A stretch of 37,567 bases of DNA from a virus. The stretch is from the IMG/VR virus record IMGVR_UViG_3300042520_001171, positions 1-37,567 of that record; one strand, given 5' to 3'. Both the position numbers and the translations under genes were made by a program. Within the stretch, counting starts at the first letter, position 1. Each line of letters begins with the position of its first letter. Shown here piece by piece: positions 10,301-17,086 of the stretch. Below the pieces are notes generated by a model that saw nothing but the letters and a program-made list of their open reading frames with translations, searched no databases and was not told the DNA's origin.

Positions 10301-12909
10301 TCAAGCATGCGATGGAGCATGTGCCCACGAAGGAAGATACCGAGCAGGCCAAGTTCGACTTCGCCGATGGAGTCGGGCGCCACATCGGCCAGCTTTCGTT
10401 CGAGGCTCGGCCAGGCCGCAGCACGGGCGTTCTGGATGGGATCCACACCGCACCGTATGCCCAGCAGGTGGAGTTCCAGCAGGCCGTGCAGCGTGCGTTC
10501 TACGACGAGAACGGCACCGACATGCTGGCTGCACAGCTCGGCCTGCTGACGGAGCCCAGCGACATCATGCGCCCTGGCGTGTGGCAGGGCGAGGTGTCAC
10601 CCAGCACGCAGAAGCGCGTGGCAATGGCGCCGGCTGGTGGCGATGCTGGCAAGACCAACGTCGACCCGGCGCAGGCCGAACTGCTCAACGTCTATGCGTC
10701 TGTGGCTGGCCTGGTGGCCAGGCAGGAAGGGGTGGGCTGGCACCGTCCCTTCTACGCCGGTACAAAGGGGCAGTCCAACGGCCTGGACATCGACATCGGC
10801 CGAGCGCTGAACCCAACCGAGACGAAGGACCTCGAGGCGGCGATCGGCAAGTGGATGGATGAGAAGAAACACGCCAACTGGCAGAACCAGTTTGCGCTGA
10901 TCAGTTCTCCCACTGGCATAAGAGTTGTGAATTTCGGTATCATCACAAACGCAGTACTCCATTCCGACATCGTGAAGGTCGCGGAAGGTGTGCTGCCAGA
11001 TGGATCTGTGCGCGTGTTCGCCTCAAGTGGCGACATGCCAACTAACGACTGGGAGGCAAACCCCAATGGGCAAACTTACATACAAAGGATTGGTGCCGCG
11101 GGACGATCCGATGTTCTTGACTGGGCCAGAAGTGTTCTCGCGCCTCGGGTCCAGCGAGTCTTCGAGGACTTCGCCGAAAAGTACCAGTGGGGAGACCCCG
11201 GCCGAATCCAGTTCAGCAACCGAGGCGGATCTGATGCAGCCGGCGGTGGACGCGATCGAGGAGTGGGGCCGCAAGACGTTCAAGCGGTAACCCCTTCCTA
11301 CGGCACCCCTCGAGAGAGCGCCGCTTCCGCGGTCGCCTACCACTACAGCACCCAGCCCCGCACGACCCTCGACAGCGTGATGTATGGCACCGGCCTGCGC
11401 GGGGCCGAGATGGCGCGCCTGCAGGGCGCAGATCCGCGCCTGAAGCAGCGCGTCTACTTCTACATCGATCGCGGCACTGGCATCAATCCTGAGGCCGGCG
11501 TGGGCGGCCAGGCTCACCGCGTTAATCTGCAAAACCTGTACGACGTCGACGAGGACGCGCTGCGTCTGCGCCGCGACAACGAGGCCTTCAACGACTTCGA
11601 GTCTGCGGTCATCGACGCCGGCTTCGACGGCTACATGGTGCGCGACGCCGGGCCGTCAGGCAACGCGGTGCTGCTGGGTCGGCACGCCGTGCCCGTCGAG
11701 CAGCTCGGCGCTCGCAGTCGCATGGCAGGCGAGCCTGTCGCGCCGGCCCGCGAGCGGGTGCTGAGTGACGCCGAGAAGATCTCCGCCAACAAGATGCTGC
11801 CGGCCGGGCAGGTGTCCGGCAAGCGCTGGGCGGAGCTCATCTCTCGCAGCATGCCGGAGGTCTACGAGCGCCTGGCTGGCAGCCCGGTGTGGCAGTCCGA
11901 CAAGGTCATGTACCGCGGCGAGCTGGCTCGCGAGCTTCGCGCTCAGCCGATGTTCAGCAACCGCCAACTGCCGAAGGTCTCACCGCAGAGCGCGCTGGAC
12001 GCGGACATCAAGGTTGCGTCGGAGAGCCTGCAGCGCTACATCCGGGCTGCAGAGCAGGGACGCCAGTTGCCCAAGCTCACGATCGGCCGCCTGCCCCATG
12101 TGCTCAACATGCTGGGCGCACGCACGCAGGATTTCGACATCGCCACCAGCATTGTCACGAAGGTGTTTGTCAGGACCAAAGCAGAAAAAGGACACGCGGA
12201 CGAGCTTCCCGACATCACGCCCAAGCAGCTCATCGAAGGCATCTACCGCCCGGCCATGGTGCTGAAGTCGAAGGACGGCAACCCCCGCGAGTTCGAGCTG
12301 GTGCTGCCGATCACCAGCGACAAGGGCGCGCTGATCGTCCCGATCAAGGTGTCGGTGGACAACACCGATCCGACGGGCGCGGTGTTGTCGATCTACGCCA
12401 AGGGCGTGTCGATCTCCGGCGGCAAGCCGAACGAGCAGGTGCTGATGAAACGCATCAACGACGGCAACCTGCTGTACCTGGACCCCGGCCTGGCCAAGCA
12501 GGCGCTGACTGGTCGCAAGGCTGGAGATCCTAAGGCTGACGTCAAGCTCAATGGCAACTTCGTGTCTTGGCCTGGGGTGTGGCCCAAGCTGGCGGAGATG
12601 ATCTCTGCGCGCACGGTCAAGACCGACATCAACCTAATGGGCTGGATCGGCAAATACTACACGCCGAGCTCGTCGCCGCAGGGCTGGGAGGATGCGCCCG
12701 CATTCAGCCAGCGCGCCCGCGCTGAGGACAAGGAAGTGGCCAGCCTGTTCCGCGATCTGCAAGATGCCCGCGGCCTTGGGCGCGTGCGTGCGCTCGAGCG
12801 GGTTGACGCGCACCCGATGGCTGAGACAATCCGCCGCATCGACCAAGAGTTCATGGACATCCTGGAGCGGCTCGACGACGCCGGCCTGGTGAAGATCAAC
12901 TGCAAGTGA
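4369..12909 (+). CDS. Giant multidomain polyvalent protein (zincin, RelA/SpoT-like, ART-like, MuF-C-like)
   Basis: A 2846-residue protein, ATG preceded by GGAAGTAAAGC. Order of parts: an N-terminal helix typical of polyvalent proteins (SFEEQEEARRQYFEQ); a long Ala/Gly-rich hydrophobic region at about 200-490 that may touch membranes; a low-complexity linker (about 550-640); a zincin-type protease with HEAYH at 846-850 and a candidate third ligand at Glu888-890; an uncharacterised domain at about 1150-1320; a RelA/SpoT-like domain at about 1400-1550 (Asp1453, GYADV 1506-1510, EIQI 1523-1526); a large helical domain at about 1680-2200; an ADP-ribosyltransferase-like domain near 2322-2440; and a MuF-C-like BECR nuclease domain at about 2575-2720 (His2609). 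FSGR, FSNR, FSNR and FSQR occur at 1325, 2282, 2529 and 2779. Polyvalent proteins are thought to be injected with phage DNA to manipulate the host. The multidomain call is firm; individual domain calls are moderate. Confidence 0.9.
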   Translation: MAKKWSDVAASAAFQALSFEEQEEARRQYFEQIIAPQVPEEDISLARDQFFADTTRSAGGGRGFINPPMAGQPQPTYPKLRPAPAPATDYSDMATAMQGTPMSRPQPATPAPAPAKPPPYKNRLEALDDAVNLVEEGSDFKKVAQAFSQIGIGEGDIMSHGKARKSPMFDLPEMSRKQIDQYVKPQPQPMPEPTGTIKAVEPTALQEIGNTFKRGSLQAGQILDNLSFKAGIFDASTTAERMRERNRQMGAAAPSGDVAEGLERLQAANETGDYGTVAREVLDPSNWKALAALVAESAVASSPAIAATVGGTLVAGPFGAAGATALTSFTMEYGAAVGDVLEKRKVNLADPVAVRRTLEDPEFIAETRERGLKRGVPIAAFDALSAGFAGRFVKTVERAVESGAIAAKSAPRAFTVAGLKEGGLQVGAGMAGEATGQVATGENKPLDVLIEGLAELPGGVAEVGGNLYSSRNRTPEGMIASAISSAPGYQQRDVGMQAAAEFAAPQPTISTQVQPIERPQIANFTPPDSPTKQAGLVDIVVPLPGAATAPALGDLNVGTTGVPGGLAGAGGEAGGGLIGGSMGAAGLGAAGAPGVGGGVAPIPGVNDRQAVPPGGAPGQRPTSLTKPFDRASDADLLNRTEAAISGQPTEIWTGRRGDGYVTEQDAKQALPGRQRMFQDLQWGVEQMPNGKYRLAGYSLETNLGTQTTQAQQAQAQGAAPAGQMAGAAQGGAGGIPAATGTPVELSDTERAGLKLAPTAPLRELSSLNKQLDQQIGVTFSPVKSTDLNDSQRLASAVARLMGKTLTVVHQETGAGALPNGMINSVGGKHLFVADDADDAPLAITVHEAYHGLPEAQRKSLNIALLDLFRQDRKDKFLDEFSYTPDKFEEEAPAMMVQAISKREDFWQELRTKMGNKEFGEVAKTIITKLGDIITGAKKQYGEDFVNKYISDVSKARDLLTTAYADAMKAQGLQSDMEVAGSGQATESMAASERAQPVVFDLPQTLFNPQTEAERRQGFANRFNNPVTLADGTRLSGFTDPVRQTTFYGYDKSGERFTINRDAIRPEDVVSSRDGNRTAEMLRAGLVEVQNPAAPMASERSRIGMDFKDVVKRTPELQAAAERVKAGEMTAAEYDKLVDEYKPVEPYTSVPQPAADADLRTALTSDKIDRIGAPSKTLKAGDPVGLRLDIPAYSNHGTWVVSVHEQEAGYNAGKSIGYEPVAAATNVTFGVVEKAALNIAGGKPKATIAVIKGGWKPTTPAEAKLKADQALKSKDWVQVGMDPERHSYFYDRSSMEPVTAADEVIQIGPLVLAKNPTYGQKSEFMFSGRAREPVKVSDYNPKADNFNNQRDMASLLSESVPAETVAAADGFVEKYFKERRPVSVSPQDRLRAEILLKPRMEAAEQVKPEYDQKILNIAARTGATGQMLAPIKGIKRAAEKLALEENYQVDNIKDLLRSTIVVDSYAEAPAIIDEIRKEFDVVRIKDRAGAGVTGDKVEASDRQKFGGYADVLINIRMPNGTVGEIQINTPAMLAAKDGQGHKLYEAAREQPEGSPLRGEIYDAMRGLYDAAFSAANLRQPSAQDRNAASDIGAPRAGSELTATSSSPESASLKILPSGKATNSSPENEATNSQPGGKEEGTFIGSPDESSISQPLYTKPPRRGAERIGSFDVRTMKDGSIVVYGDSQNIRSQIPEDVKGRVTKDGYLFTNAAAPRVKAALEGRKTAYSRGGQVTEKLPMKDGKYLGAPEKYNTPGKIVALRKQLRMLTLEGERGRYWYENSSLAILRMTGGNVQEARKFVALLAIYSPQARVDSNSTFALRAWAQYKAGQPISVKTGVQDKKATQAMADVDAFWSGEKTGNFFFNLLREIDTSTAGKQGATIDMWMMRAAEYANDAPTATQYAFMENETNRIAQEMGWEPQQVQAAIWVAMKARMENKGVKQRTEATSEKKGWIRFERDAKGKKVRVIIDAQKHRDNWLKHAMEHVPTKEDTEQAKFDFADGVGRHIGQLSFEARPGRSTGVLDGIHTAPYAQQVEFQQAVQRAFYDENGTDMLAAQLGLLTEPSDIMRPGVWQGEVSPSTQKRVAMAPAGGDAGKTNVDPAQAELLNVYASVAGLVARQEGVGWHRPFYAGTKGQSNGLDIDIGRALNPTETKDLEAAIGKWMDEKKHANWQNQFALISSPTGIRVVNFGIITNAVLHSDIVKVAEGVLPDGSVRVFASSGDMPTNDWEANPNGQTYIQRIGAAGRSDVLDWARSVLAPRVQRVFEDFAEKYQWGDPGRIQFSNRGGSDAAGGGRDRGVGPQDVQAVTPSYGTPRESAASAVAYHYSTQPRTTLDSVMYGTGLRGAEMARLQGADPRLKQRVYFYIDRGTGINPEAGVGGQAHRVNLQNLYDVDEDALRLRRDNEAFNDFESAVIDAGFDGYMVRDAGPSGNAVLLGRHAVPVEQLGARSRMAGEPVAPARERVLSDAEKISANKMLPAGQVSGKRWAELISRSMPEVYERLAGSPVWQSDKVMYRGELARELRAQPMFSNRQLPKVSPQSALDADIKVASESLQRYIRAAEQGRQLPKLTIGRLPHVLNMLGARTQDFDIATSIVTKVFVRTKAEKGHADELPDITPKQLIEGIYRPAMVLKSKDGNPREFELVLPITSDKGALIVPIKVSVDNTDPTGAVLSIYAKGVSISGGKPNEQVLMKRINDGNLLYLDPGLAKQALTGRKAGDPKADVKLNGNFVSWPGVWPKLAEMISARTVKTDINLMGWIGKYYTPSSSPQGWEDAPAFSQRARAEDKEVASLFRDLQDARGLGRVRALERVDAHPMAETIRRIDQEFMDILERLDDAGLVKINCK
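6035..6241 (+). CDS. Candidate overprinted gene inside the giant polyvalent gene (68 aa)
   Basis: In the +1 frame relative to the giant gene, an ATG with GGAG at 6025-6028, six bases away, opens a 68-residue frame ending in TGA. The product looks natural: acidic, helical, mixed composition (YLEDWLEQGVRQ, SLAEAWELQDLAL, LESMIDRLFLLEV). By hand count about 87% of its third positions are G or C, against about 43% for the giant frame over the same bases. There the giant frame gives only a Gly/Ala/Pro linker, as expected if it was forced around an existing gene. No family is recognised. Comparative evidence is lacking, hence moderate confidence. Confidence 0.6.
   Translation: MSAQQAYLEDWLEQGVRQGAVSLAEAWELQDLALQVPPGSEAELPRSLESMIDRLFLLEVRPANDLPA
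9318..9334 (+). promoter_or_regulatory. Promoter-like ATCACA-N5-TATACA element inside the giant gene
   Basis: ATCACA at 9318-9323 followed after five bases by TATACA at 9329-9334 repeats the spacing of the two plus-strand promoters at 28527 and 32082. The surrounding 50 bases are AT-rich with codons rare elsewhere (ATA, TTA, TCA), and a CCGCC-TC-GGCGG hairpin follows. No convincing -35 box is present. It may be a weak internal promoter or a remnant of a former intergenic region. Confidence 0.3.
11066..11290 (+). CDS. Second candidate overprinted gene inside the giant gene (74 aa)
   Basis: In the +1 frame relative to the giant gene, ATG 11066 follows GGGAGG (11051-11056) by nine bases and opens 74 codons to TAA. 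The product has a plausible start (MGKLTYKGLVPRDDPMF), a Ser/Thr-rich middle and an amphipathic end (QPAVDAIEEWGRKTFKR). About 74% of third positions are G/C by hand count, somewhat above the giant frame there, which uses atypical codons in this stretch. The giant frame is clearly real on both sides (for example its FSNR tag at 2282), so this would be true dual coding. An old frameshift scar is an alternative. Confidence 0.5.
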   Translation: MGKLTYKGLVPRDDPMFLTGPEVFSRLGSSESSRTSPKSTSGETPAESSSATEADLMQPAVDAIEEWGRKTFKR

Positions 12910-12918
12910 GGTATCACA

Positions 12919-13410
12919 ATGCCTGTTTCCAACCTTCTCGACAAGCCCACCGAGGACATGCTGAACAAGGCTGTCCACGCCGAGCTCTACGCCTCGCACT
13001 TGTACCGCCATGTGTCCAACCAGATGCAGCGCGTCGGGTTCTTCGGCACGCAGAAGTTCTTCGCTGGCGAGAGCGCTGACGAGCTGAAGCACTACCAGCT
13101 CATCGCCGACTACATGAACGACCGCGGCACCAGCGCGAAGGTGCCGGCGCTCGAGGCCTGCACTGAGGTGGTCACCGACATCGCCGACGCCATCGAGCTG
13201 GGCTACGAGACCGAGCTGCAGCTCATGCGCGACTACGAGAAGTGGTATCGCGAGTGCAAGTGCGTGACGACCCAGCAGTTCATGCTGCAGTTCCTCGAGA
13301 CCCAGCGCAAGAGCGTGGGCGAGTACGGCGACCTGATGTCGCGCCTGGGCCTGGTGAGCGGCGACAAGGCGGGCATGCTGATGATGGACCAGGAGCTTGG
13401 CAATGGCTGA
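12919..13410 (+). CDS. Ferritin-like di-iron protein
   Basis: A 163-residue four-helix protein matching bacterial ferritin in length and motif order. Predicted ferroxidase ligands are present: Glu22 (AELYASHLY), Glu55 and His58 (ADELKHYQ), Glu97 or Glu99 (YETELQL), and Gln129 with Glu127 (FLETQRKSVGE). These correspond to E17, E50, H53, E94 and Q127 of FtnA-type proteins. Known ferritins oxidise Fe(II) and store ferric mineral in a 24-mer shell; smaller di-iron relatives do other oxidations. GAGG lies six bases before the ATG. It sits between two polyvalent genes and overlaps the second by eight bases, so it may be made late and packaged or injected. Two Cys near 113-115 are unusual. Confidence 0.8.
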   Translation: MPVSNLLDKPTEDMLNKAVHAELYASHLYRHVSNQMQRVGFFGTQKFFAGESADELKHYQLIADYMNDRGTSAKVPALEACTEVVTDIADAIELGYETELQLMRDYEKWYRECKCVTTQQFMLQFLETQRKSVGEYGDLMSRLGLVSGDKAGMLMMDQELGNG

Positions 13411-16400
13411 GAACTGCAACTACACTTTCAGGACGGCGGGAGGCGAGGTCACCATCAAGGGGATGGCCGAGATGAAGGCCTTCCTCGCATTGAACGGTGT
13501 GGGTGCTATTGATGGCGCCAAGGCGCCTATGTTCAGCCAGCGCGCTTTTCACGGTACGCCGCACCGTGGCATCAACAAGTTCAGCACCGACAAGATCGGC
13601 ACCGGCGAGGGAGCCCAGGCCTACGGCTGGGGGCTGTACTTCGCGGGGCGCAAGGAGATCGGGGAGTTTTATCGGTCGACTTTGGCGCCAAAGAACCCGC
13701 CGACTGAGGCGCAAATTCTTGCCGACCCTGCTGTCGTCGCGGCGCAAGCCCGCGTTGACGCCGCTGGCGAAGAACTCGACAGGCTGGGCACCGACAATCA
13801 GCAAGCTGTCGCGGAGTGGACAGCGGCAAACGACGCCCTGTACTCCGCGCGCAAGAGTGTCAAGGGCGGCCAACTCTACGAGGTCGAGATCCCTGAGGAC
13901 AGCGAGATGCTGCTGTGGGACAAGCCGCTGAGTGAGCAGCCGGAGGCGGTGCGGGCGGCCGTTGACAAGCTATTTGAAAACGGGGCACTGGACGACGGCT
14001 CCAAAAAGCTCATTGAGTCGCAAGGCATGCGCCAAGATTTGAAGGGCAAGACCCTTTACGAACTGCTCGCGACATCAGACAACTTGGCCATCGACGGCAC
14101 GGGCCGCGCCGCCAGTCTGGCGCTGGCCGAAGCGGGTATCAAGGGTATCAAGTATCTTGACGGCACCAGTCGCGACGCAGGCGGTGGCAGCTACAACTAT
14201 GTGGTGTTCAGCGGCGACGATGTGGCAATTCAGCAAGCCTTTTACAGCAAGCGCGCCCCGGTCGTCGGCTCTCGCTTCAAGCTGCCCGGGTCCACTGCGG
14301 TGGATGTCGGACGCATCAGGCTGCAGGACGACGTGCTGCGCATGAAGCGCGTGATCGAGGCGGTCAAGCAGCAGGGCGGTACGGTCGGCGAGGCGCAGAA
14401 CTTCTACGACGCCAACACCCTGATGCCCGGCCGCATCCAGGCTGAGATCGACGACTTCAAAGACAAGGTCGTCAGGCCCATGCTGGACAAGGCGGTCAAG
14501 TACGAGATCGACCTCGACGAGCTGTCGCTGTACTCCTACGCCAAGCACGCGGAAGAGCGCAACCAGTACATCGCCAGCATCAACCCTCGCATGCCCGACG
14601 GCGGCTCCGGCATGACGACGGCAGACGCGAAGGCCATCCTGCAGCAGGTGCAGGCCGGCGGTAAGGCGCAGCAGTTCGACGAGCTGCACAAGGACCTGAT
14701 GTCCATCACGTCCACCACCCGGCTGCTGATGCTGTCCGAGGGCCTGATCACGCAGGACGAGTTCGACTCCCTCGACGGTGCGTATGCCAATTACATCCCG
14801 CTGCGCGGCCTGGAGAACGTGGACGAGGGAGGGCGTGCGCGCCCTGGCGTCGGCCGCGGTGTGAACGTCCGAGGTGGTGAGACCGTGCGGGCCATGGGCC
14901 GCCGCTCGCGCGCCAGCGACCTGATCGAGAACGTGATCCGCGACTACGAGCGGGTCATCACCCGCGTCGAGCGCAACGACGTCGGCAAGGTGCTGCTGGA
15001 CTTTGTGCTGTCGAACCCTGACCCCGACCTGTGGGGCGTGGACATCGAGCGCAACAAGCCCTCCTTCAACAAGGCCACGGGCCTGGTGCAGTACACCAAG
15101 CAGGTCGAGAAGGGCGAGGACACGATCGGCGTGAAGGTCGGCGGCCAGCAGGTCTACATCAAGCTGGTGGACAAGGACCTGACCCGGGCCCTGCGCCAGG
15201 CCTGGAAGGACGAGGTCAGCGGCCTGGAGCGCGCAGTGGTTGCGACCACCGGATGGTGGAACAACTGGATGCGCAACGTGCTGACCCGGTACAACCCTGC
15301 GTTCGCGGCCATCAACATCCCGCGCGACGCCCTCTGGTCGGGCACCACAGCCGCTCTGGCAGAGCTTGGACCGAAGGGGCTGGTCAGGTACTTGGCAGCC
15401 TACGGAAAGGCCACCATGGCCTCAACGCGGGCCGAGGCGGGGGTGTCTGGCACGACCAATGTCATGTTCGGCAACCCGCAGATCGACAAGCTGTACCAGG
15501 AGTTCCGCGCAGCGGGCGGCATCACCGGCGGGTTCTACATGCGCGACCTGGACACCATCCAGCAGGAACTGCGCGACGAGATGCTGCTGGCCGGCGCAAA
15601 GGCGCGCAACCCATGGGAGATGGTCAAGACTTTGCCGCCCTACAAGGCGGCCAAGCTGACCCTGCGAGGGCTGGAATTCCTCGGCTCGGCAAGCGAGAAC
15701 GCGACCCGGTTCGCCCTGTTCATGGCGGCGAAGGAGTCCGGCAAGTCGTCTGCCCAGGCAGCCATCCTGGCCAAGGACGGTACGACCAACTTCAACCGCA
15801 AGGGTGAGTTCGGTGGCGTGCTGAACAACATGTACCTGTTCTTTAACGCCGGTGTGCAGGGCACGACGCAGCTCGTCAAGGTGCTGCGCAGCCCGGCCGT
15901 GCAGGCGTCTATGGCAGGCGTGGCCGGCGTCGGCATGATGCTGGCCCTGTATGGTGCGGCCGGTGGCGGCGAGGACGAAGACGGCGAGAAGTACTGGGAC
16001 AAGATCCCCAGCTACGTCAAAGAGCGCAACCTGGTGATCATGCTGTCACCAGGTGAGCCATTGGCCGACGGTATCCAGCGCGTGGGCAAGCGCGGCCGGT
16101 ACATCACGATCCCGGTGCAGTACGGCTTCAACATCTTCCCCAACATGGGGTACATGATGGCCGACGTGTTCCGCAACTCAGAGGACCCCAAGCGTGGCGT
16201 GACGCCGACCAAGGCTGCGCTGCACATGACCTCGGTCATCTTCGGCTCGGTCAACCCCTTCGGTGGTTCGGTGGACGTGAGCGACGGCGTGCAGGTGCTT
16301 CTGGCGGCCTCCCCCACACTGGTCGACCTGCCGATCCAGATCATCAACGAGCGCGGTACGTTTGGCCGCCCGTCTGCGCCAATGGCTTGGGATCGCCGGC

Positions 16401-17086
16401 CGGACTCCGAGCGCATGTTCGCCTCGCAGCAGGGCACCGTGCCTGCCAAGATCGCCAAGACGCTCAACGAGCTGGGCGGTGGCGACGAGGCCAAGGCCGG
16501 CAGCATTCTGGGCATCGAGACATCGATTACGCCAGGCACCATCGACACGCTCATCCGCGGCACCACCGGCGGCCTGGGGGCGTTCGTCGAGCAGACGGCC
16601 ACCTCGGTGTCTGCCATGGCAGGCGACAAGGACATCAAGGCCGGCAAGGTGCCGTTCCTCAACAAGTTCTACGGCGAGGTGGACGAGGACGCCAACATCC
16701 GTTCAGCCGGCGAGCGCATGCGCGAGGTCAAGCGCGTTGTCAACGAGGACAAGGATCGGAAGAGATTTGAGAAAACTCAGTCGGAAGAAAAGTCGACTGC
16801 TGTCGATCGCATGACTGCTGTTCGGGACCTTGTTGACGCTGTTTCCACGGATCTTGATTCAGACCTCAAGATGCAAGACGGCGAAGCCAAACTGCTTGCG
16901 CTAGCAAAGACCCAAAAGGGTTACGAGAAGGCGCAGACGGAAATGCGCAAGCTGGAGATTTCTTTGGTGAGCGACGATTCGCTGACAGACGCAGAGAAAA
17001 GGCTGTATCGCCAGCGCATCCAGGCTGAGCGGGATAGGCTGGCGACCAAGGTCAACAAGGCGTATCTCAATCTGCCCGGTCAGTGA
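13403..17086 (+). CDS. Polyvalent protein with N-terminal ART-like domain and LPD38-like C-terminal region
   Basis: A 1227-residue protein starting at ATG 13403, seven bases after AGGAG. After a short N-terminal segment and an FSQR tag (44-47), residues about 48-290 resemble the ADP-ribosyltransferase-like polyvalent domain: FHGTPHRGINKF, GTGEGAQAYGWGLYFA, and later IKGIKYLDG and NYVVFSGDD. The middle is helical. From about 620 on, the pattern NWMRNVLTRYNPAFAAINI with hydrophobic helices (GVAGVGMMLALYGAAGGG) resembles the LPD38 region of phage polyvalent proteins, which may associate with membranes. The tail is Lys/Glu-rich coiled coil. ADP-ribosylation targets cannot be inferred. Its last 20 bases overlap a convergent gene. 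Confidence 0.75.
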   Translation: MAENCNYTFRTAGGEVTIKGMAEMKAFLALNGVGAIDGAKAPMFSQRAFHGTPHRGINKFSTDKIGTGEGAQAYGWGLYFAGRKEIGEFYRSTLAPKNPPTEAQILADPAVVAAQARVDAAGEELDRLGTDNQQAVAEWTAANDALYSARKSVKGGQLYEVEIPEDSEMLLWDKPLSEQPEAVRAAVDKLFENGALDDGSKKLIESQGMRQDLKGKTLYELLATSDNLAIDGTGRAASLALAEAGIKGIKYLDGTSRDAGGGSYNYVVFSGDDVAIQQAFYSKRAPVVGSRFKLPGSTAVDVGRIRLQDDVLRMKRVIEAVKQQGGTVGEAQNFYDANTLMPGRIQAEIDDFKDKVVRPMLDKAVKYEIDLDELSLYSYAKHAEERNQYIASINPRMPDGGSGMTTADAKAILQQVQAGGKAQQFDELHKDLMSITSTTRLLMLSEGLITQDEFDSLDGAYANYIPLRGLENVDEGGRARPGVGRGVNVRGGETVRAMGRRSRASDLIENVIRDYERVITRVERNDVGKVLLDFVLSNPDPDLWGVDIERNKPSFNKATGLVQYTKQVEKGEDTIGVKVGGQQVYIKLVDKDLTRALRQAWKDEVSGLERAVVATTGWWNNWMRNVLTRYNPAFAAINIPRDALWSGTTAALAELGPKGLVRYLAAYGKATMASTRAEAGVSGTTNVMFGNPQIDKLYQEFRAAGGITGGFYMRDLDTIQQELRDEMLLAGAKARNPWEMVKTLPPYKAAKLTLRGLEFLGSASENATRFALFMAAKESGKSSAQAAILAKDGTTNFNRKGEFGGVLNNMYLFFNAGVQGTTQLVKVLRSPAVQASMAGVAGVGMMLALYGAAGGGEDEDGEKYWDKIPSYVKERNLVIMLSPGEPLADGIQRVGKRGRYITIPVQYGFNIFPNMGYMMADVFRNSEDPKRGVTPTKAALHMTSVIFGSVNPFGGSVDVSDGVQVLLAASPTLVDLPIQIINERGTFGRPSAPMAWDRRPDSERMFASQQGTVPAKIAKTLNELGGGDEAKAGSILGIETSITPGTIDTLIRGTTGGLGAFVEQTATSVSAMAGDKDIKAGKVPFLNKFYGEVDEDANIRSAGERMREVKRVVNEDKDRKRFEKTQSEEKSTAVDRMTAVRDLVDAVSTDLDSDLKMQDGEAKLLALAKTQKGYEKAQTEMRKLEISLVSDDSLTDAEKRLYRQRIQAERDRLATKVNKAYLNLPGQ

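Noticed and set aside
9328-10446. A 372-codon open frame on the minus strand
   Set aside because: Same reason: an antisense shadow of the giant gene with no ribosome site or recognisable motif.
10950-10975. ATCACA followed after five bases by AGTACT inside the giant gene
   Set aside because: The -10 match is poor and no -35 is present; it lies in a stretch with altered codon use but is not a convincing promoter.
12910-12921. ATCACA immediately before the ferritin start codon
   Set aside because: It lies between ribosome site and ATG with no -10 box downstream, so it is probably chance.
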